DNA from: Planctomycetota bacterium
GTDB lineage: Bacteria > Planctomycetota > Phycisphaerae > Phycisphaerales > SM1A02
Assembly (NCBI GenBank): GCA_014381555.1
Contig: JACNLO010000057.1
Coordinates: forward strand, 1 to 64,000
Direction of reading: 5' to 3'
DNA length: 64,000 nucleotides
Shown: one piece after another, positions 1 through 7,248 of the stretch
Numbering within the stretch: position 1 is the first letter of the stretch
Layout of the letters: each line of letters begins with the position of its first letter
Made by a program: the position numbers and the translations under genes
The notes under the pieces: generated by a model
Told to the model about the DNA's origin: nothing
The model's database searches: none
The model's input: the letters and a program-made list of their open reading frames with translations, nothing else

Positions 1-328
1 AGAGCCAACCCATTCGACTTGTTTGTAATTTCCACGCATTTTTCCCTTTTGCTTGTGCTCGCTCCATAAAAACACAAACGCCTGCACCGAACAATATAGA
101 AAATATAGACATGAACTTTGTGTCAGCAACGTAATGCAAAATGAGCCACGTGTACCAATCTGCACCGGAAAGGTCGCCGTACACTGCAGGTGATTCATAC
201 GCAGAAGTCACCATCGAAAAGGATACTATGTTCATCAGCAAAATGCCGAGTACTGCAACACCTCGAAGTACATCGATGGAAACGATGCGTTCGTTACTTG
301 TTACTGGTTGTGAATATTGAAGATCCAA
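1..328 (-). CDS. DUF418/YeiB-type membrane protein, N-terminal part
   Basis: The reading frame is open from 328 to the window edge, so only the N-terminal ~109 residues are present. The visible protein has SIDVLRGVAVLGILLMNIV near the N-terminus and later FMSIFSILFGAGVCVFME. Both match the conserved opening of the DUF418 (YeiB) family of multi-helix inner membrane proteins, which often show an R-G-x-A-x-L-G-I-L-x-x-N motif. No ATG lies in frame. TTG at 328 is the likeliest start and would overlap the end of the upstream HAD gene by 28 bases, suggesting co-transcription. Function is unknown in the family; some members are proposed transporters or acyltransferase-like proteins. Family assignment is fairly sure, the start is not. 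Confidence 0.75.
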   Translation of the reverse strand, partial: MDLQYSQPVTSNERIVSIDVLRGVAVLGILLMNIVSFSMVTSAYESPAVYGDLSGADWYTWLILHYVADTKFMSIFSILFGAGVCVFMERAQAKGKNAWKLQTSRMGWL

Positions 329-969
329 TGTAGAACTCCCTCTGTGTCTGATAAGTCTTCAAGTAAAAGTTCCGGTTCAGAGGCCTCAAGTTTAGCACGA
401 CTGTGGGAACCAGTGCAAACAGCTATAACGCTACAGCCAGCAGCTTTGCCGCTTGTAACATCATGCACAGTGTCACCAAGTAAAATTACTGGGCAATCCT
501 TTTTGTGTTGGCTAATTGCAACAGGAGGCAAATCGTCACGAACTTTTCCATCAGTTCCCCAAGCATTTGTAGTAAATATGTTTGAATCAAATCCTGCGGC
601 TTCTACTTTCATCCTCCCAGTTTCTTCGTAGTTCCCCGTAACAAGACCTAGAGTAACTTGTTCCATGACGTTAAGTTGATCTACAAGTTTTTTAACTCCA
701 GGCAATATTGTTACAAATACATCAGCAATATTCTTCCTAAGAACTTGGACATAATTAGTGCGAAACTCAGAATGCAACTCTTTAGTATTTTGGATTCCGT
801 ACTTTTGGCAAACATCGTCCCAGATTAGTGGATCGAGCCTTCCACCAATCGGAATACCTTCAAGAGACACTTGTTGTCTAAACATCTCTTCGCATGTTTC
901 TTCAATAGATCTCACGCCAACACCTTCTGAGGAAAGCATTGTGCCGTCAATATCGAAAAGAATTTGCAT
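301..969 (-). CDS. HAD-superfamily phosphatase (phosphoglycolate phosphatase-like)
   Basis: A 222-residue haloacid dehalogenase-type hydrolase. Motif I is FDIDGT at residues 5-10, giving nucleophile D6 and acid/base D8. Motif II is the Thr of LVTGN near 111. Motif IV is GDTVHD near 165-170, with the usual acidic pair. A helical cap sits between motifs I and II, as in the phosphoglycolate phosphatase/beta-phosphoglucomutase subgroup. ATG at 969 is preferred because its A is the last base of the sucC stop (TAATG), a typical coupled junction; a TTG nine bases upstream is the alternative. Substrate cannot be read from sequence. It lies downstream of sucC and upstream of the YeiB-type gene. Confidence 0.85.
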   Translation of the reverse strand: MQILFDIDGTMLSSEGVGVRSIEETCEEMFRQQVSLEGIPIGGRLDPLIWDDVCQKYGIQNTKELHSEFRTNYVQVLRKNIADVFVTILPGVKKLVDQLNVMEQVTLGLVTGNYEETGRMKVEAAGFDSNIFTTNAWGTDGKVRDDLPPVAISQHKKDCPVILLGDTVHDVTSGKAAGCSVIAVCTGSHSRAKLEASEPELLLEDLSDTEGVLHWIFNIHNQ

Positions 970-2177
970 TAGGCGCAAGTTGTTGCAACTGCGTTTGCTA
1001 CTTTAGAAGCAGCGTCTTCTAAGTCAGTTGCCGTTTGCATCGTTGGTAGTTCTTGCTGTGCATCTTTTAGAATATCTCGCGCAGCATCCACATTTGTACC
1101 TTCGAGTCGAACCACAAGAGGAACCGTAAAGCCAACTTCTTTCGCCGCTGAAACTATTGCATCTGCAATAACATCGCACCGCATAATTCCGCCAAAAATG
1201 TTTACAAGAACACCCTCGACCTTTTCATCTGACAAAATAATGTTGAATGCTTCTTTCACGGTTTCTAATGTTGCTGCACCGCCAACATCAAGGAAGTTCG
1301 CTGGGTTCCCGCCGTGCAATTTAATTATGTCCATTGTTGCCATCGCAAGGCCTGCTCCATTTACGAGGCAACCGATATTGCCATCAAGGGCAATAAAATT
1401 CAACCCGAATTCAGAAGCTCGCAATTCAGATGCATTTTCCTCAGTAGGGTCAAACATCTCGCTAATCTCTGGATGGCGGAATAAAGCGTTGTCATCGAAA
1501 TTAAACTTTGCATCAATAGCAACTACTTCACCATCAATATGCTCCTCACTCTTTGGAGTAACTATGAGTGGATTTATCTCTGCTAATGAAGCGTCTGTAT
1601 CTTGAACTAATTTCGATAAGTTCAACATAATGTCACGTGCTTGGTCAACCTGCAAACCTGTGAACCCAAGATTCTTCGCCATGTCTGTAGCTTGTTCAGC
1701 AAGTAAACCGTCTAATGGGTCAATGTGAACTGTTTTAATTGCATCAGGATTTTCATGAGCAACAGTTTCAATTTCAACTCCACCCTCACTTGATGCGATA
1801 AGTGCATTTGAGCCACTTGCACGGTCTGTAGTGATTGCAAGGTAGAACTCGCGATCAATATCTACTCCATCAGCGATGAGTATCTTCGTGACATCAAGTC
1901 CTTCTGGACCGGTTTGCACTGAAATCATTTTGTTTCCGAACATAAAAGTTGCTGCATCATTGACTTCTTCTGGCGTTCTGCAGAGTTTTACAAAACCAGC
2001 CTTCCCCCTACCACCAGCGTGCACTTGAGCTTTAACAACAAGAAGGGTTGCCCCTTCATCAAAAAGTGATTTTGCTGCATCGTTTGCAGCTTCGACTGAT
2101 GTTACCATCGTCCCACATGGAACAGAAATTCCTGCTTCTGCAAGAAGTTGACGTGCTTGATACTCGTGAATTTTCAT
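969..2177 (-). CDS. sucC: succinyl-CoA synthetase (ADP-forming) beta subunit
   Basis: 402 residues, the usual length for SucC. It catalyses the reversible step succinyl-CoA + ADP + Pi to succinate + CoA + ATP with the alpha subunit. The N-terminal ATP-grasp region begins MKIHEYQARQLLAEAGI, followed by the KAQVHAGGRGKAG nucleotide-binding loop. The C-terminal half carries GCLVNGAGLAMATMD, FLDVGGAA and NIFGGIMRCDVIA, typical of the CoA-ligase domain. No sucD lies in the window; here the next gene is a HAD phosphatase with a one-base overlap. sucA and sucB lie about 45 kb away. No Shine-Dalgarno sequence precedes the ATG, but a TATAAT box lies just upstream, so the transcript may be nearly leaderless. 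Confidence 0.96.
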   Translation of the reverse strand: MKIHEYQARQLLAEAGISVPCGTMVTSVEAANDAAKSLFDEGATLLVVKAQVHAGGRGKAGFVKLCRTPEEVNDAATFMFGNKMISVQTGPEGLDVTKILIADGVDIDREFYLAITTDRASGSNALIASSEGGVEIETVAHENPDAIKTVHIDPLDGLLAEQATDMAKNLGFTGLQVDQARDIMLNLSKLVQDTDASLAEINPLIVTPKSEEHIDGEVVAIDAKFNFDDNALFRHPEISEMFDPTEENASELRASEFGLNFIALDGNIGCLVNGAGLAMATMDIIKLHGGNPANFLDVGGAATLETVKEAFNIILSDEKVEGVLVNIFGGIMRCDVIADAIVSAAKEVGFTVPLVVRLEGTNVDAARDILKDAQQELPTMQTATDLEDAASKVANAVATTCA

Positions 2178-2187
2178 AGAATCTTAA

Positions 2188-2193
2188 ATTATA
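2188..2193 (-). promoter_or_regulatory. candidate -10 element for sucC
   Basis: Read on the minus strand this is a perfect TATAAT, 10 bases before the sucC ATG at 2177. Transcription would start around 2181-2182, leaving only a few bases of leader. That fits the absence of a ribosome binding site. No good -35 hexamer is visible at 17 bases. The 38-base gap is shared with the divergent redoxin gene. Confidence 0.45.
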
Positions 2194-2215
2194 CAGCAAC
2201 AAATGGAGACCTGTT

Positions 2216-2761
2216 ATGACCGAAACCCCATCTCTTATGGTTCCTCTTGGAAGTAAGCTTCCTTCTTTTGAACTTCCAGATTCAAATGGAGCACTATACT
2301 CACCCACTAATAATACTTTTGGAACGCTCGTCATTTTCTTGTGCAATCACTGCCCTTACGTCATCCATATTGCGTCCATTTTGGGAAGGATTGAAGAGCA
2401 TTGCAATCGATCGAATATCCAAATGGTTGGGATTAATTCGAACGATATTGAAGCGTATCCTGATGATAGCCCGAAAAATATGGCACTAACCGCACAAAAA
2501 TTCCAGTGGCGGTTCCCATACCTATTTGACGAGTCTCAAGAGGTTGCCAGGGCATTTCAAGCAACATGTACCCCAGAAGTGTTTTTATATGACAAGTCGA
2601 ATTGCTTGTATTACAGGGGGCAATTTGATGATTCTAGACCATCAAATGGCGTTGCAAGCGGTCAAGACCTCCTACACGCCATACAGGAGATGCTAGAGGG
2701 ATTGCCACCACAAAAAGACCAAAAACCATCCACAGGGTGTAATATCAAATGGAGAGCGTAA
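2216..2761 (+). CDS. thioredoxin-family redoxin (AhpC/TSA-like)
   Basis: 181 residues with no signal peptide, so probably cytoplasmic. The opening PLGSKLPSFELPDSNG is the standard start of the AhpC-TSA/redoxin fold. The strand before the active site ends in FLCNHCPYV, a CxxC motif with C43 and C46. TPEVFLYD contains the cis-proline typical of thioredoxin folds. This CNHCPYV subgroup is widespread and annotated as thioredoxin-family protein; its substrates are not established. The gene is divergent from sucC with a GGAG ribosome site before ATG 2216. Confidence 0.85.
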   Translation: MTETPSLMVPLGSKLPSFELPDSNGALYSPTNNTFGTLVIFLCNHCPYVIHIASILGRIEEHCNRSNIQMVGINSNDIEAYPDDSPKNMALTAQKFQWRFPYLFDESQEVARAFQATCTPEVFLYDKSNCLYYRGQFDDSRPSNGVASGQDLLHAIQEMLEGLPPQKDQKPSTGCNIKWRA

Positions 2762-2838
2762 AACGTCAAAAAAGTTTATAACTTTTTCTACATCGATGCT
2801 TGAAGTGATGCATACTACGTATATAACTTCGGACTCCC

Positions 2839-2930
2839 AGACTGGGACGATTCCTACACCATGCCCCATAGGGCACCTCGGATTCTTTGAAATCCGTTTC
2901 GGGTACATACAAGAGGAAACGTCCCAGTCT
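2839..2930. other. strong inverted repeat; possible structured RNA
   Basis: Gene-free stretch between the redoxin and lipoprotein genes. An 11-base perfect inverted repeat (2839-2849 with 2920-2930) is continued inward by a 5-base pair set (ttcct 2851-2855 with aggaa 2914-2918). It encloses two small hairpins: tgccc/gggca around 2864-2877 and cggatt/aatccg around 2879-2896. Together these give a three-way-junction shape about 92 bases long. Not recognised as tRNA, SRP RNA, tmRNA or a riboswitch class. Strand is undetermined because the pairing works both ways. Confidence 0.5.
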
Positions 2931-3057
2931 CCTTTTATGAATTTTTTCGTGCACAAACGAAACTTTCTTCGTATCATGATTAATAGTTGAAACAAAAGAA
3001 GTTTTAAATGCGTTGTACTAAAGCGACGTAATATTTACAGATAATAGGAGGTTCAGT

Positions 3058-3420
3058 ATGAACAGAACAATTTTAGGTTTAACACTCTCCGCCCTTGCAA
3101 CAACATCTTTCCTAGGATGTACCAAGACAGAAGAAGGAGCAGGAATTGGTGCTGCTGTTGGTGCTCTTGCTGGTCAAGCCATTGGTGGTGATACAGGTGG
3201 AACACTCATTGGTGCTGGCATTGGCGCAATCGTTGGTGGGGCTGTAGGAAATAGCCAAGAAGAAGAAGCCCAGCAACAACAACGTGCTGCTGAAGGGTCG
3301 ACCGTCAGGCGAACTACAGTTCATGAAACTTTGAATCCAGATGGATCGATTACTCGAACAGGTACTACAACCACAACTTCAAGCCAATCCTCTGATGGGT
3401 ATACCGGTCTTGAAGACTAA
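3058..3420 (+). CDS. glycine-zipper lipoprotein (copy 1)
   Basis: 120 residues. A type II signal peptide ends in the lipobox FLGC, with Cys21 as the lipidated residue, so the mature protein is probably membrane anchored in the periplasm. It is followed by a glycine-zipper segment with repeated GAGIGAAVGALAGQAIGG and GAGIGAIVGGAVG, the pattern of glycine-zipper 2TM (SlyB/Rickettsia 17 kDa-like) proteins. The C-terminus is polar, with EEEAQQQQ and a Ser/Thr-rich tail. A near-perfect AGGAGG lies upstream of ATG 3058. A shorter paralogue follows 20 bases later. Likely envelope-structural; the exact role is unknown. Confidence 0.85.
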   Translation: MNRTILGLTLSALATTSFLGCTKTEEGAGIGAAVGALAGQAIGGDTGGTLIGAGIGAIVGGAVGNSQEEEAQQQQRAAEGSTVRRTTVHETLNPDGSITRTGTTTTTSSQSSDGYTGLED

Positions 3421-3439
3421 TATTTATAAAGGATTCAGA

Positions 3440-3646
3440 ATGAAAAAAATACTTACAACCCTATCAGTAGCAGCAATCTTGAGTGTATCACTTATAGGTT
3501 GCACTAAAACACAAGAAGGTGCTGGAATTGGTGCGGCAGTTGGCGCACTTGCTGGCCAAGCCATTGGTGGAGATACAGGTGCTACACTTATTGGTGCTGG
3601 CGCTGGCGCAATTATCGGTGGTGCGGTTGGTAGCAATCAAGAGTAA
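3440..3646 (+). CDS. glycine-zipper lipoprotein (copy 2)
   Basis: 68 residues starting MKKILTTLS at ATG 3440, with AAAGGA upstream at 3428-3433. The signal peptide ends in the lipobox LIGC. The zipper GAGIGAAVGALAGQAIGGDTG is identical to the preceding gene across that stretch, and GAGAGAIIGGAVG follows. The protein stops right after the zipper, lacking the polar tail of copy 1. Adjacent position, same orientation and high DNA similarity indicate tandem duplication. A strong terminator follows at 3671, so the two genes likely form one transcript. Confidence 0.82.
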   Translation: MKKILTTLSVAAILSVSLIGCTKTQEGAGIGAAVGALAGQAIGGDTGATLIGAGAGAIIGGAVGSNQE

Positions 3647-3670
3647 CTAGTATTACCAAACACAAGAATA

Positions 3671-3696
3671 CCCCGCTTGCAAAAGCGGGGTTTTTT
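3671..3696 (+). terminator. intrinsic terminator after lipoprotein genes
   Basis: Stem ccccgctt/aagcgggg with a short loop, followed directly by TTTTTT. It sits 24 bases after the second lipoprotein stop. Confidence 0.92.
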
Positions 3697-3761
3697 GTTG
3701 GGTTAGAAACTACACAAGGGATCATTTTATCTGCGCCGACTTTGTCGTCGCAGAAGAAATG

Positions 3762-3834
3762 AGCCACCCACGGGAGTCGAACCCGTGACCTAAGCTTTAC
3801 GAAAGCTTCGCTCTACCAACTGAGCTAGGGCGGC
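3762..3834 (-). tRNA. tRNA-Thr (CGU anticodon)
   Basis: Folds as a full cloverleaf on the minus strand: 7-bp acceptor (GCCGCCC with GGGTGGC, one G-U), D arm GCTC/GAGC, anticodon stem AAGCT/AGCTT with loop TTCGTAA giving anticodon CGT, and T arm ACGGG/CCCGT with TTCGACT. The discriminator is T, and CCA is not encoded. It lies 8 bases past the stop of the HEAT-repeat gene. Confidence 0.95.
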
Positions 3835-3842
3835 GAATGATC

Positions 3843-5975
3843 TCAAGGAATAAATGTCATGATTGATGTGTTTGGCTGGTCCAACGCACCATTCAAACGT
3901 GCTGCTGCATCTGCGAGATACCCATTTGCATTCTCAGCTAGATCTATAACCATTTCCATTTGCCAATCCTGAGCATTGTTGCCCCAACGGCGAACTGAAC
4001 TTGCAGCTTCATCAAGCAACATTATACGATGTTCAAGTTCCCCATCTTCTAGCGCTGCTGCTATTAATGCTTGTTGAGCATTCTCGTCATCAATCATCGC
4101 AAGGGTTTGTGCAATTACAATTTGTGATTCAGAATCTGAAGTAGTTAAGGCTTCAATCAAGGTCCCTGTTGCATCGTCAACTTGCAACACAGTATTTGCT
4201 AATGCAATGTCTCGAAGAATTTCAAGAGCGCGAGTAGAAAAAGCAAGTTGCTCTTCATAACTCAGCCGTCCGCCAGACGCCTTACCTAATAGGTCTTCGA
4301 TAATGCTCAACTTTGCTGAATCAGAAACTGCAACATCTGCAGTCTCAATCATATCTCGACCACCAATTGCGTTTGCAAGAACCTGTGCGTCACCACCAGA
4401 AGTAAGCACAAATGTTGGTGTAACTGCAGTTTCTGATGAAGAACCGATTTCTTGTGCTATTAAAACGCCATGATCTGAATTGCGCGAAATCACGACAGCT
4501 AAATCAATTCCCGGAACAACTCCTGATGCCTGAATCGCCTCAGTGGCTGTGCTTCCTTGTCCTGCAACAATCCAGCCATTCGAGTCAAGGAATGCAGCCA
4601 ATTCAAGACATTGTTCTGGATCTTCGCCAACAATTATCGCGAAAGCATCGCCTCCGCTCCGAACTGCAGAAGCCAGTAATGGAACGACTCGGTAACTTCC
4701 AGAAAAACTACTTGTTGGTAGTGTTGAAGCGAGTGTAAGGGCAGCTTCATACTGAACTCTTCGATCTGGATAAAACATCGCCTTAATAAGTGGTTTTTCT
4801 CCCGAAAGAAGCGATTCGGCACCAGCAGTTTCTGACAATGCAGAAATCGCTTCAAGAGCAAGGGCAGTGTCACTTCTGGCAAGTGCAACATCTAATACGA
4901 GTTGTGCCACTTTTGGACCAAATACCGTCGCATAGAATTCAGGGCTATATGGAAGATTTCCATAAACAAGATCATTTTGCCCAGCGAGATCTCGATCTCT
5001 TCGTAGATTCGCTGCAACAAATACACTCATAGCGCTTTCATTTTCTGGATTCAAACCAAGTGCTTGAGAAGCATAATACATTGCCATCACATCCCCAAAT
5101 ACTTCTTGTGGCACATCAAGCGGAACAAGTTGTTGCTGTGAATCCCATTTCCAGAACAAGTTTGCACCACCAATCGGTTGCGGCATTACAGATGTTCGTT
5201 CTTCAAAAAACTGATTTGCTACAACTGTATTCAACACTGAAGGATCCACGTCTTCAGCAATCTCAAGTTGTGCCAATGTTTTCTTAACAGCATCTAAGAC
5301 CGCTGGAGATTCCTCCGCATCATTCAACCTCTCGATTAGTGATGGAGCTGCATGCTTGTAACCAATCTCGCCAAGAACTTTTACAACAAGAACTTTAGAA
5401 TTACTATCTAAGTGTGGAAGTGCAACTGAAAGTGGGAGTACTACATCACGTTGAATTGAAACTAACATTTCTCGAACCGTCCTCAATGTTTGAGTGTCGG
5501 TTGAATTGTGTAGAGTTTTCAACAGAGCGGGAACAGCATATTCACCAGCTTCTTTTAATCTTTTTTCAGCAAGAATTCTTTGACGTGTCGTGCCTTGCAA
5601 TAAATCAATTGATTCTTGAATTCGAGCAGTGTTGCGAATTATATTTGTTCGCCCAGTCTCAAAACGGTTTTCTAAATTTGCAGAAAGCGGTTCCAAATCT
5701 GAAACGTACATCGCCCATCCTATAGCCCTATCAAATCGTTCTCTACGCTCCTTTGTTTCTGTCACTATTTTATAAAAGTCTTCATCACTGATCTCGTCAT
5801 TGATAATCCATACCGCTGCCCCACTTGCTTGATCGACATTAGCAATTAGACAATAGTGAATGAAATCTTCAAGCTTAGATTCAACATCTGCATTTTGAGC
5901 TGAAACTACAGAGGAAAATACCACGATTGAGAATGTGGTAAGTGAGAAAATAAAACGATTTACGATGTTGGACAT
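3843..5975 (-). CDS. secreted HEAT-repeat protein
   Basis: 710 residues from ATG 5975, which has GGAG seven bases upstream; a start 45 bases further up has no such site. The N-terminus is a classic signal peptide ending ...VVFSSVVSAQ, so the protein is exported. The region about 110-230 has HEAT-like units (AVPALLKTLHNS, LPLSVALPHL, APSLIERLND). Further alpha-solenoid helices recur to the end. No catalytic motif was seen. HEAT solenoids usually act as binding scaffolds in the periplasm or at the outer membrane. The gene is transcribed divergently from the B12-riboswitch operon and may read into tRNA-Thr. Confidence 0.75.
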   Translation of the reverse strand: MSNIVNRFIFSLTTFSIVVFSSVVSAQNADVESKLEDFIHYCLIANVDQASGAAVWIINDEISDEDFYKIVTETKERRERFDRAIGWAMYVSDLEPLSANLENRFETGRTNIIRNTARIQESIDLLQGTTRQRILAEKRLKEAGEYAVPALLKTLHNSTDTQTLRTVREMLVSIQRDVVLPLSVALPHLDSNSKVLVVKVLGEIGYKHAAPSLIERLNDAEESPAVLDAVKKTLAQLEIAEDVDPSVLNTVVANQFFEERTSVMPQPIGGANLFWKWDSQQQLVPLDVPQEVFGDVMAMYYASQALGLNPENESAMSVFVAANLRRDRDLAGQNDLVYGNLPYSPEFYATVFGPKVAQLVLDVALARSDTALALEAISALSETAGAESLLSGEKPLIKAMFYPDRRVQYEAALTLASTLPTSSFSGSYRVVPLLASAVRSGGDAFAIIVGEDPEQCLELAAFLDSNGWIVAGQGSTATEAIQASGVVPGIDLAVVISRNSDHGVLIAQEIGSSSETAVTPTFVLTSGGDAQVLANAIGGRDMIETADVAVSDSAKLSIIEDLLGKASGGRLSYEEQLAFSTRALEILRDIALANTVLQVDDATGTLIEALTTSDSESQIVIAQTLAMIDDENAQQALIAAALEDGELEHRIMLLDEAASSVRRWGNNAQDWQMEMVIDLAENANGYLADAAARLNGALDQPNTSIMTFIP

Positions 5976-6068
5976 TGAGTTGCTCCGTTGAGATAGGCAA
6001 ACACGACCAGAAGAGGTCATTTAAGAACTGCGAGAGTATCTTAGCAACCTTTTTGGTCCAATAAAGCA

Positions 6069-6074
6069 TATACT
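6069..6074 (+). promoter_or_regulatory. candidate -10 box for the B12-riboswitch operon
   Basis: TATACT, about 40 bases before the first conserved pairing of the riboswitch, so a start near 6081 would include the whole aptamer. No convincing -35 box is present. The box overlaps a small palindrome (atata-cttcg-tatat, 6068-6082) that could equally be an operator. Confidence 0.3.
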
Positions 6075-6112
6075 TCGTATATCAGTTCGTTTTGCAGTTG
6101 TTCTGCATGATT

Positions 6113-6345
6113 GGCACATATTTGCCAAAGGGAAGGTGGTGAAAATCCACCGCGGACGCGCCGCCGTAATTGGATTGCCTAGTTTGGCACTTCTTATCAA
6201 AAAAGCCACTGCTTGCTATTTCAAGCGGGAAGGTGGATAAGAATCGACTCCTTAAGCCGGAAAACCTCTCTCTGATACCAGTGTTGCCTGCGCGAATCAG
6301 GACACGGCGCTGTGCCTATCGGCATTTCTCGTGATTCTTCGCAAA
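6113..6345 (+). promoter_or_regulatory. cobalamin (adenosylcobalamin-type) riboswitch
   Basis: The conserved cobalamin aptamer boxes occur in order: GGGAA (6130-6134) with GGTGAAAATCC (6138-6148), a CGCGCCGCCGTAA-like segment at 6157-6169, the exact B12-box GCCACTG (6205-6211), GGGAAGG (6227-6233), and AGCCGGAAAACC (6255-6266). A closing helix can form between GGCACA (6113-6118) and TGTGCC (6311-6316), and a P13-like stem between ctgat (6272-6276) and atcag (6296-6300). The downstream part offers competing hairpins: tgcc-tatc-ggca at 6313-6324, and gaatca 6294-6299 with tgattc 6332-6337. No poly-T terminator follows, so control is more likely translational, through the GGAGA site at 6356-6360. 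Confidence 0.93.
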
Positions 6346-6366
6346 GGCCAAATATGGAGATCGCGC

Positions 6367-7248
6367 ATGTCGCCACTATCAATAATCGTTCTTTCACTCA
6401 TCTCAAACCCTTGGGCAGATTCTGTCGTTTCTTTCGACGAGGGCGTCGGCGGAAGCCCTGGCTACAACATTCCAGAAGTCTCCCTTGGTGAACCAAGCCG
6501 GTTTACAGGAGAAGATATCTGGCCAGGTGTTGTTAGCCCGTTTAATTCACCATGGCTTTCAAATGAAATTGTATCCATCGGAGTTGGGGGTTCGCTAGTG
6601 GTTTCATTTGATGAACCTGTTCAAGATAACTCAGCAAATCCTTGGGGTGTTGATTTACTCATTTTTAGCAATACTGGTTGCGTGGACAATTCGTATCCGA
6701 ATGCAATTGTCGGTGGGCTCTTTAGTAATGACGGTGGCATGATTGAGGTCTCACAGAATGGAAAACAGTGGTACCAAATCACAACTGTTCTTGCAGATGG
6801 TCTTTGGCCAACACGAGGGTTTATAGATTCACAACCATACGACGCAATCGAAGGTACACAACCGAGCGCCTTCACTATGCCTGTAGACCCACGACTCACG
6901 CTTGATGATGTAATGAACCTTGGCAATGATGACCTTATGTCACTCTATAAAACTTCTGGAGGTGGGACACCAGTTGATATTTCAGAAACAGGGCTCAGCG
7001 AAATTTCTTTCGTGCGTATTACTGTCGATGCAAGTTCTAAACTTACACCTGAAATTGACGGTTTTGCTGATGTCACTGCACAACTTGCCGGCGACGTCAA
7101 CATGGACGCTGTAGTAGATGTAAATGATTTACTTGCTCTGATTGGTGCATTTGGCGAACTTGAAGTTGGTGGTGAACTAGCAGATTTCAATGGTGATTTT
7201 GTGGTTGATGTAGTTGATTTATTAGTTGTGATAGGTAATTGGTCTTGA
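6367..7248 (+). CDS. B12-regulated secreted protein with C-terminal dockerin repeats
   Basis: 293 residues from ATG 6367, preceded by GGAGA at 6356-6360; a GTG at 6331 lies inside the riboswitch expression platform and is unlikely. An N-terminal signal peptide ends near PWADS. The body, about residues 20-240, is a predicted beta-rich domain with SFDEGVGGSPGYN, VSIGVGGSLVVSFDEPV and NPWGVDLLIFSN, a pattern seen in cell-surface proteins of unknown function. The C-terminus holds two dockerin-like calcium loops, GDVNMDAVVDVNDLL near 243 and DFNGDFVVDVVDLL near 273. It is the first gene after the cobalamin riboswitch, so expression should fall when B12 is plentiful. A role in B12 or corrinoid capture is an inference from this position only. 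Confidence 0.85.
   Translation: MSPLSIIVLSLISNPWADSVVSFDEGVGGSPGYNIPEVSLGEPSRFTGEDIWPGVVSPFNSPWLSNEIVSIGVGGSLVVSFDEPVQDNSANPWGVDLLIFSNTGCVDNSYPNAIVGGLFSNDGGMIEVSQNGKQWYQITTVLADGLWPTRGFIDSQPYDAIEGTQPSAFTMPVDPRLTLDDVMNLGNDDLMSLYKTSGGGTPVDISETGLSEISFVRITVDASSKLTPEIDGFADVTAQLAGDVNMDAVVDVNDLLALIGAFGELEVGGELADFNGDFVVDVVDLLVVIGNWS

Noticed and set aside
2839-2930. Hammerhead ribozyme
   Set aside because: A three-way shape and GAAA are present, but the required CTGATGA core is absent on both strands.
2796-2990. Open frame of 64 codons between the redoxin and lipoprotein genes
   Set aside because: It spans the inverted-repeat fold on both strands, has no ribosome site and no recognisable protein features. 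The pairing explains the sequence better.
3731-3751. Hairpin ctgcg...cgcag just 3' of tRNA-Thr
   Set aside because: The stem is imperfect and no T-run follows on the minus strand, so it was not called a terminator.
6331-6366. GTG start for the dockerin protein at 6331
   Set aside because: It lies inside the riboswitch expression platform, would add a charged stretch before the signal peptide, and ATG 6367 has a good ribosome site.
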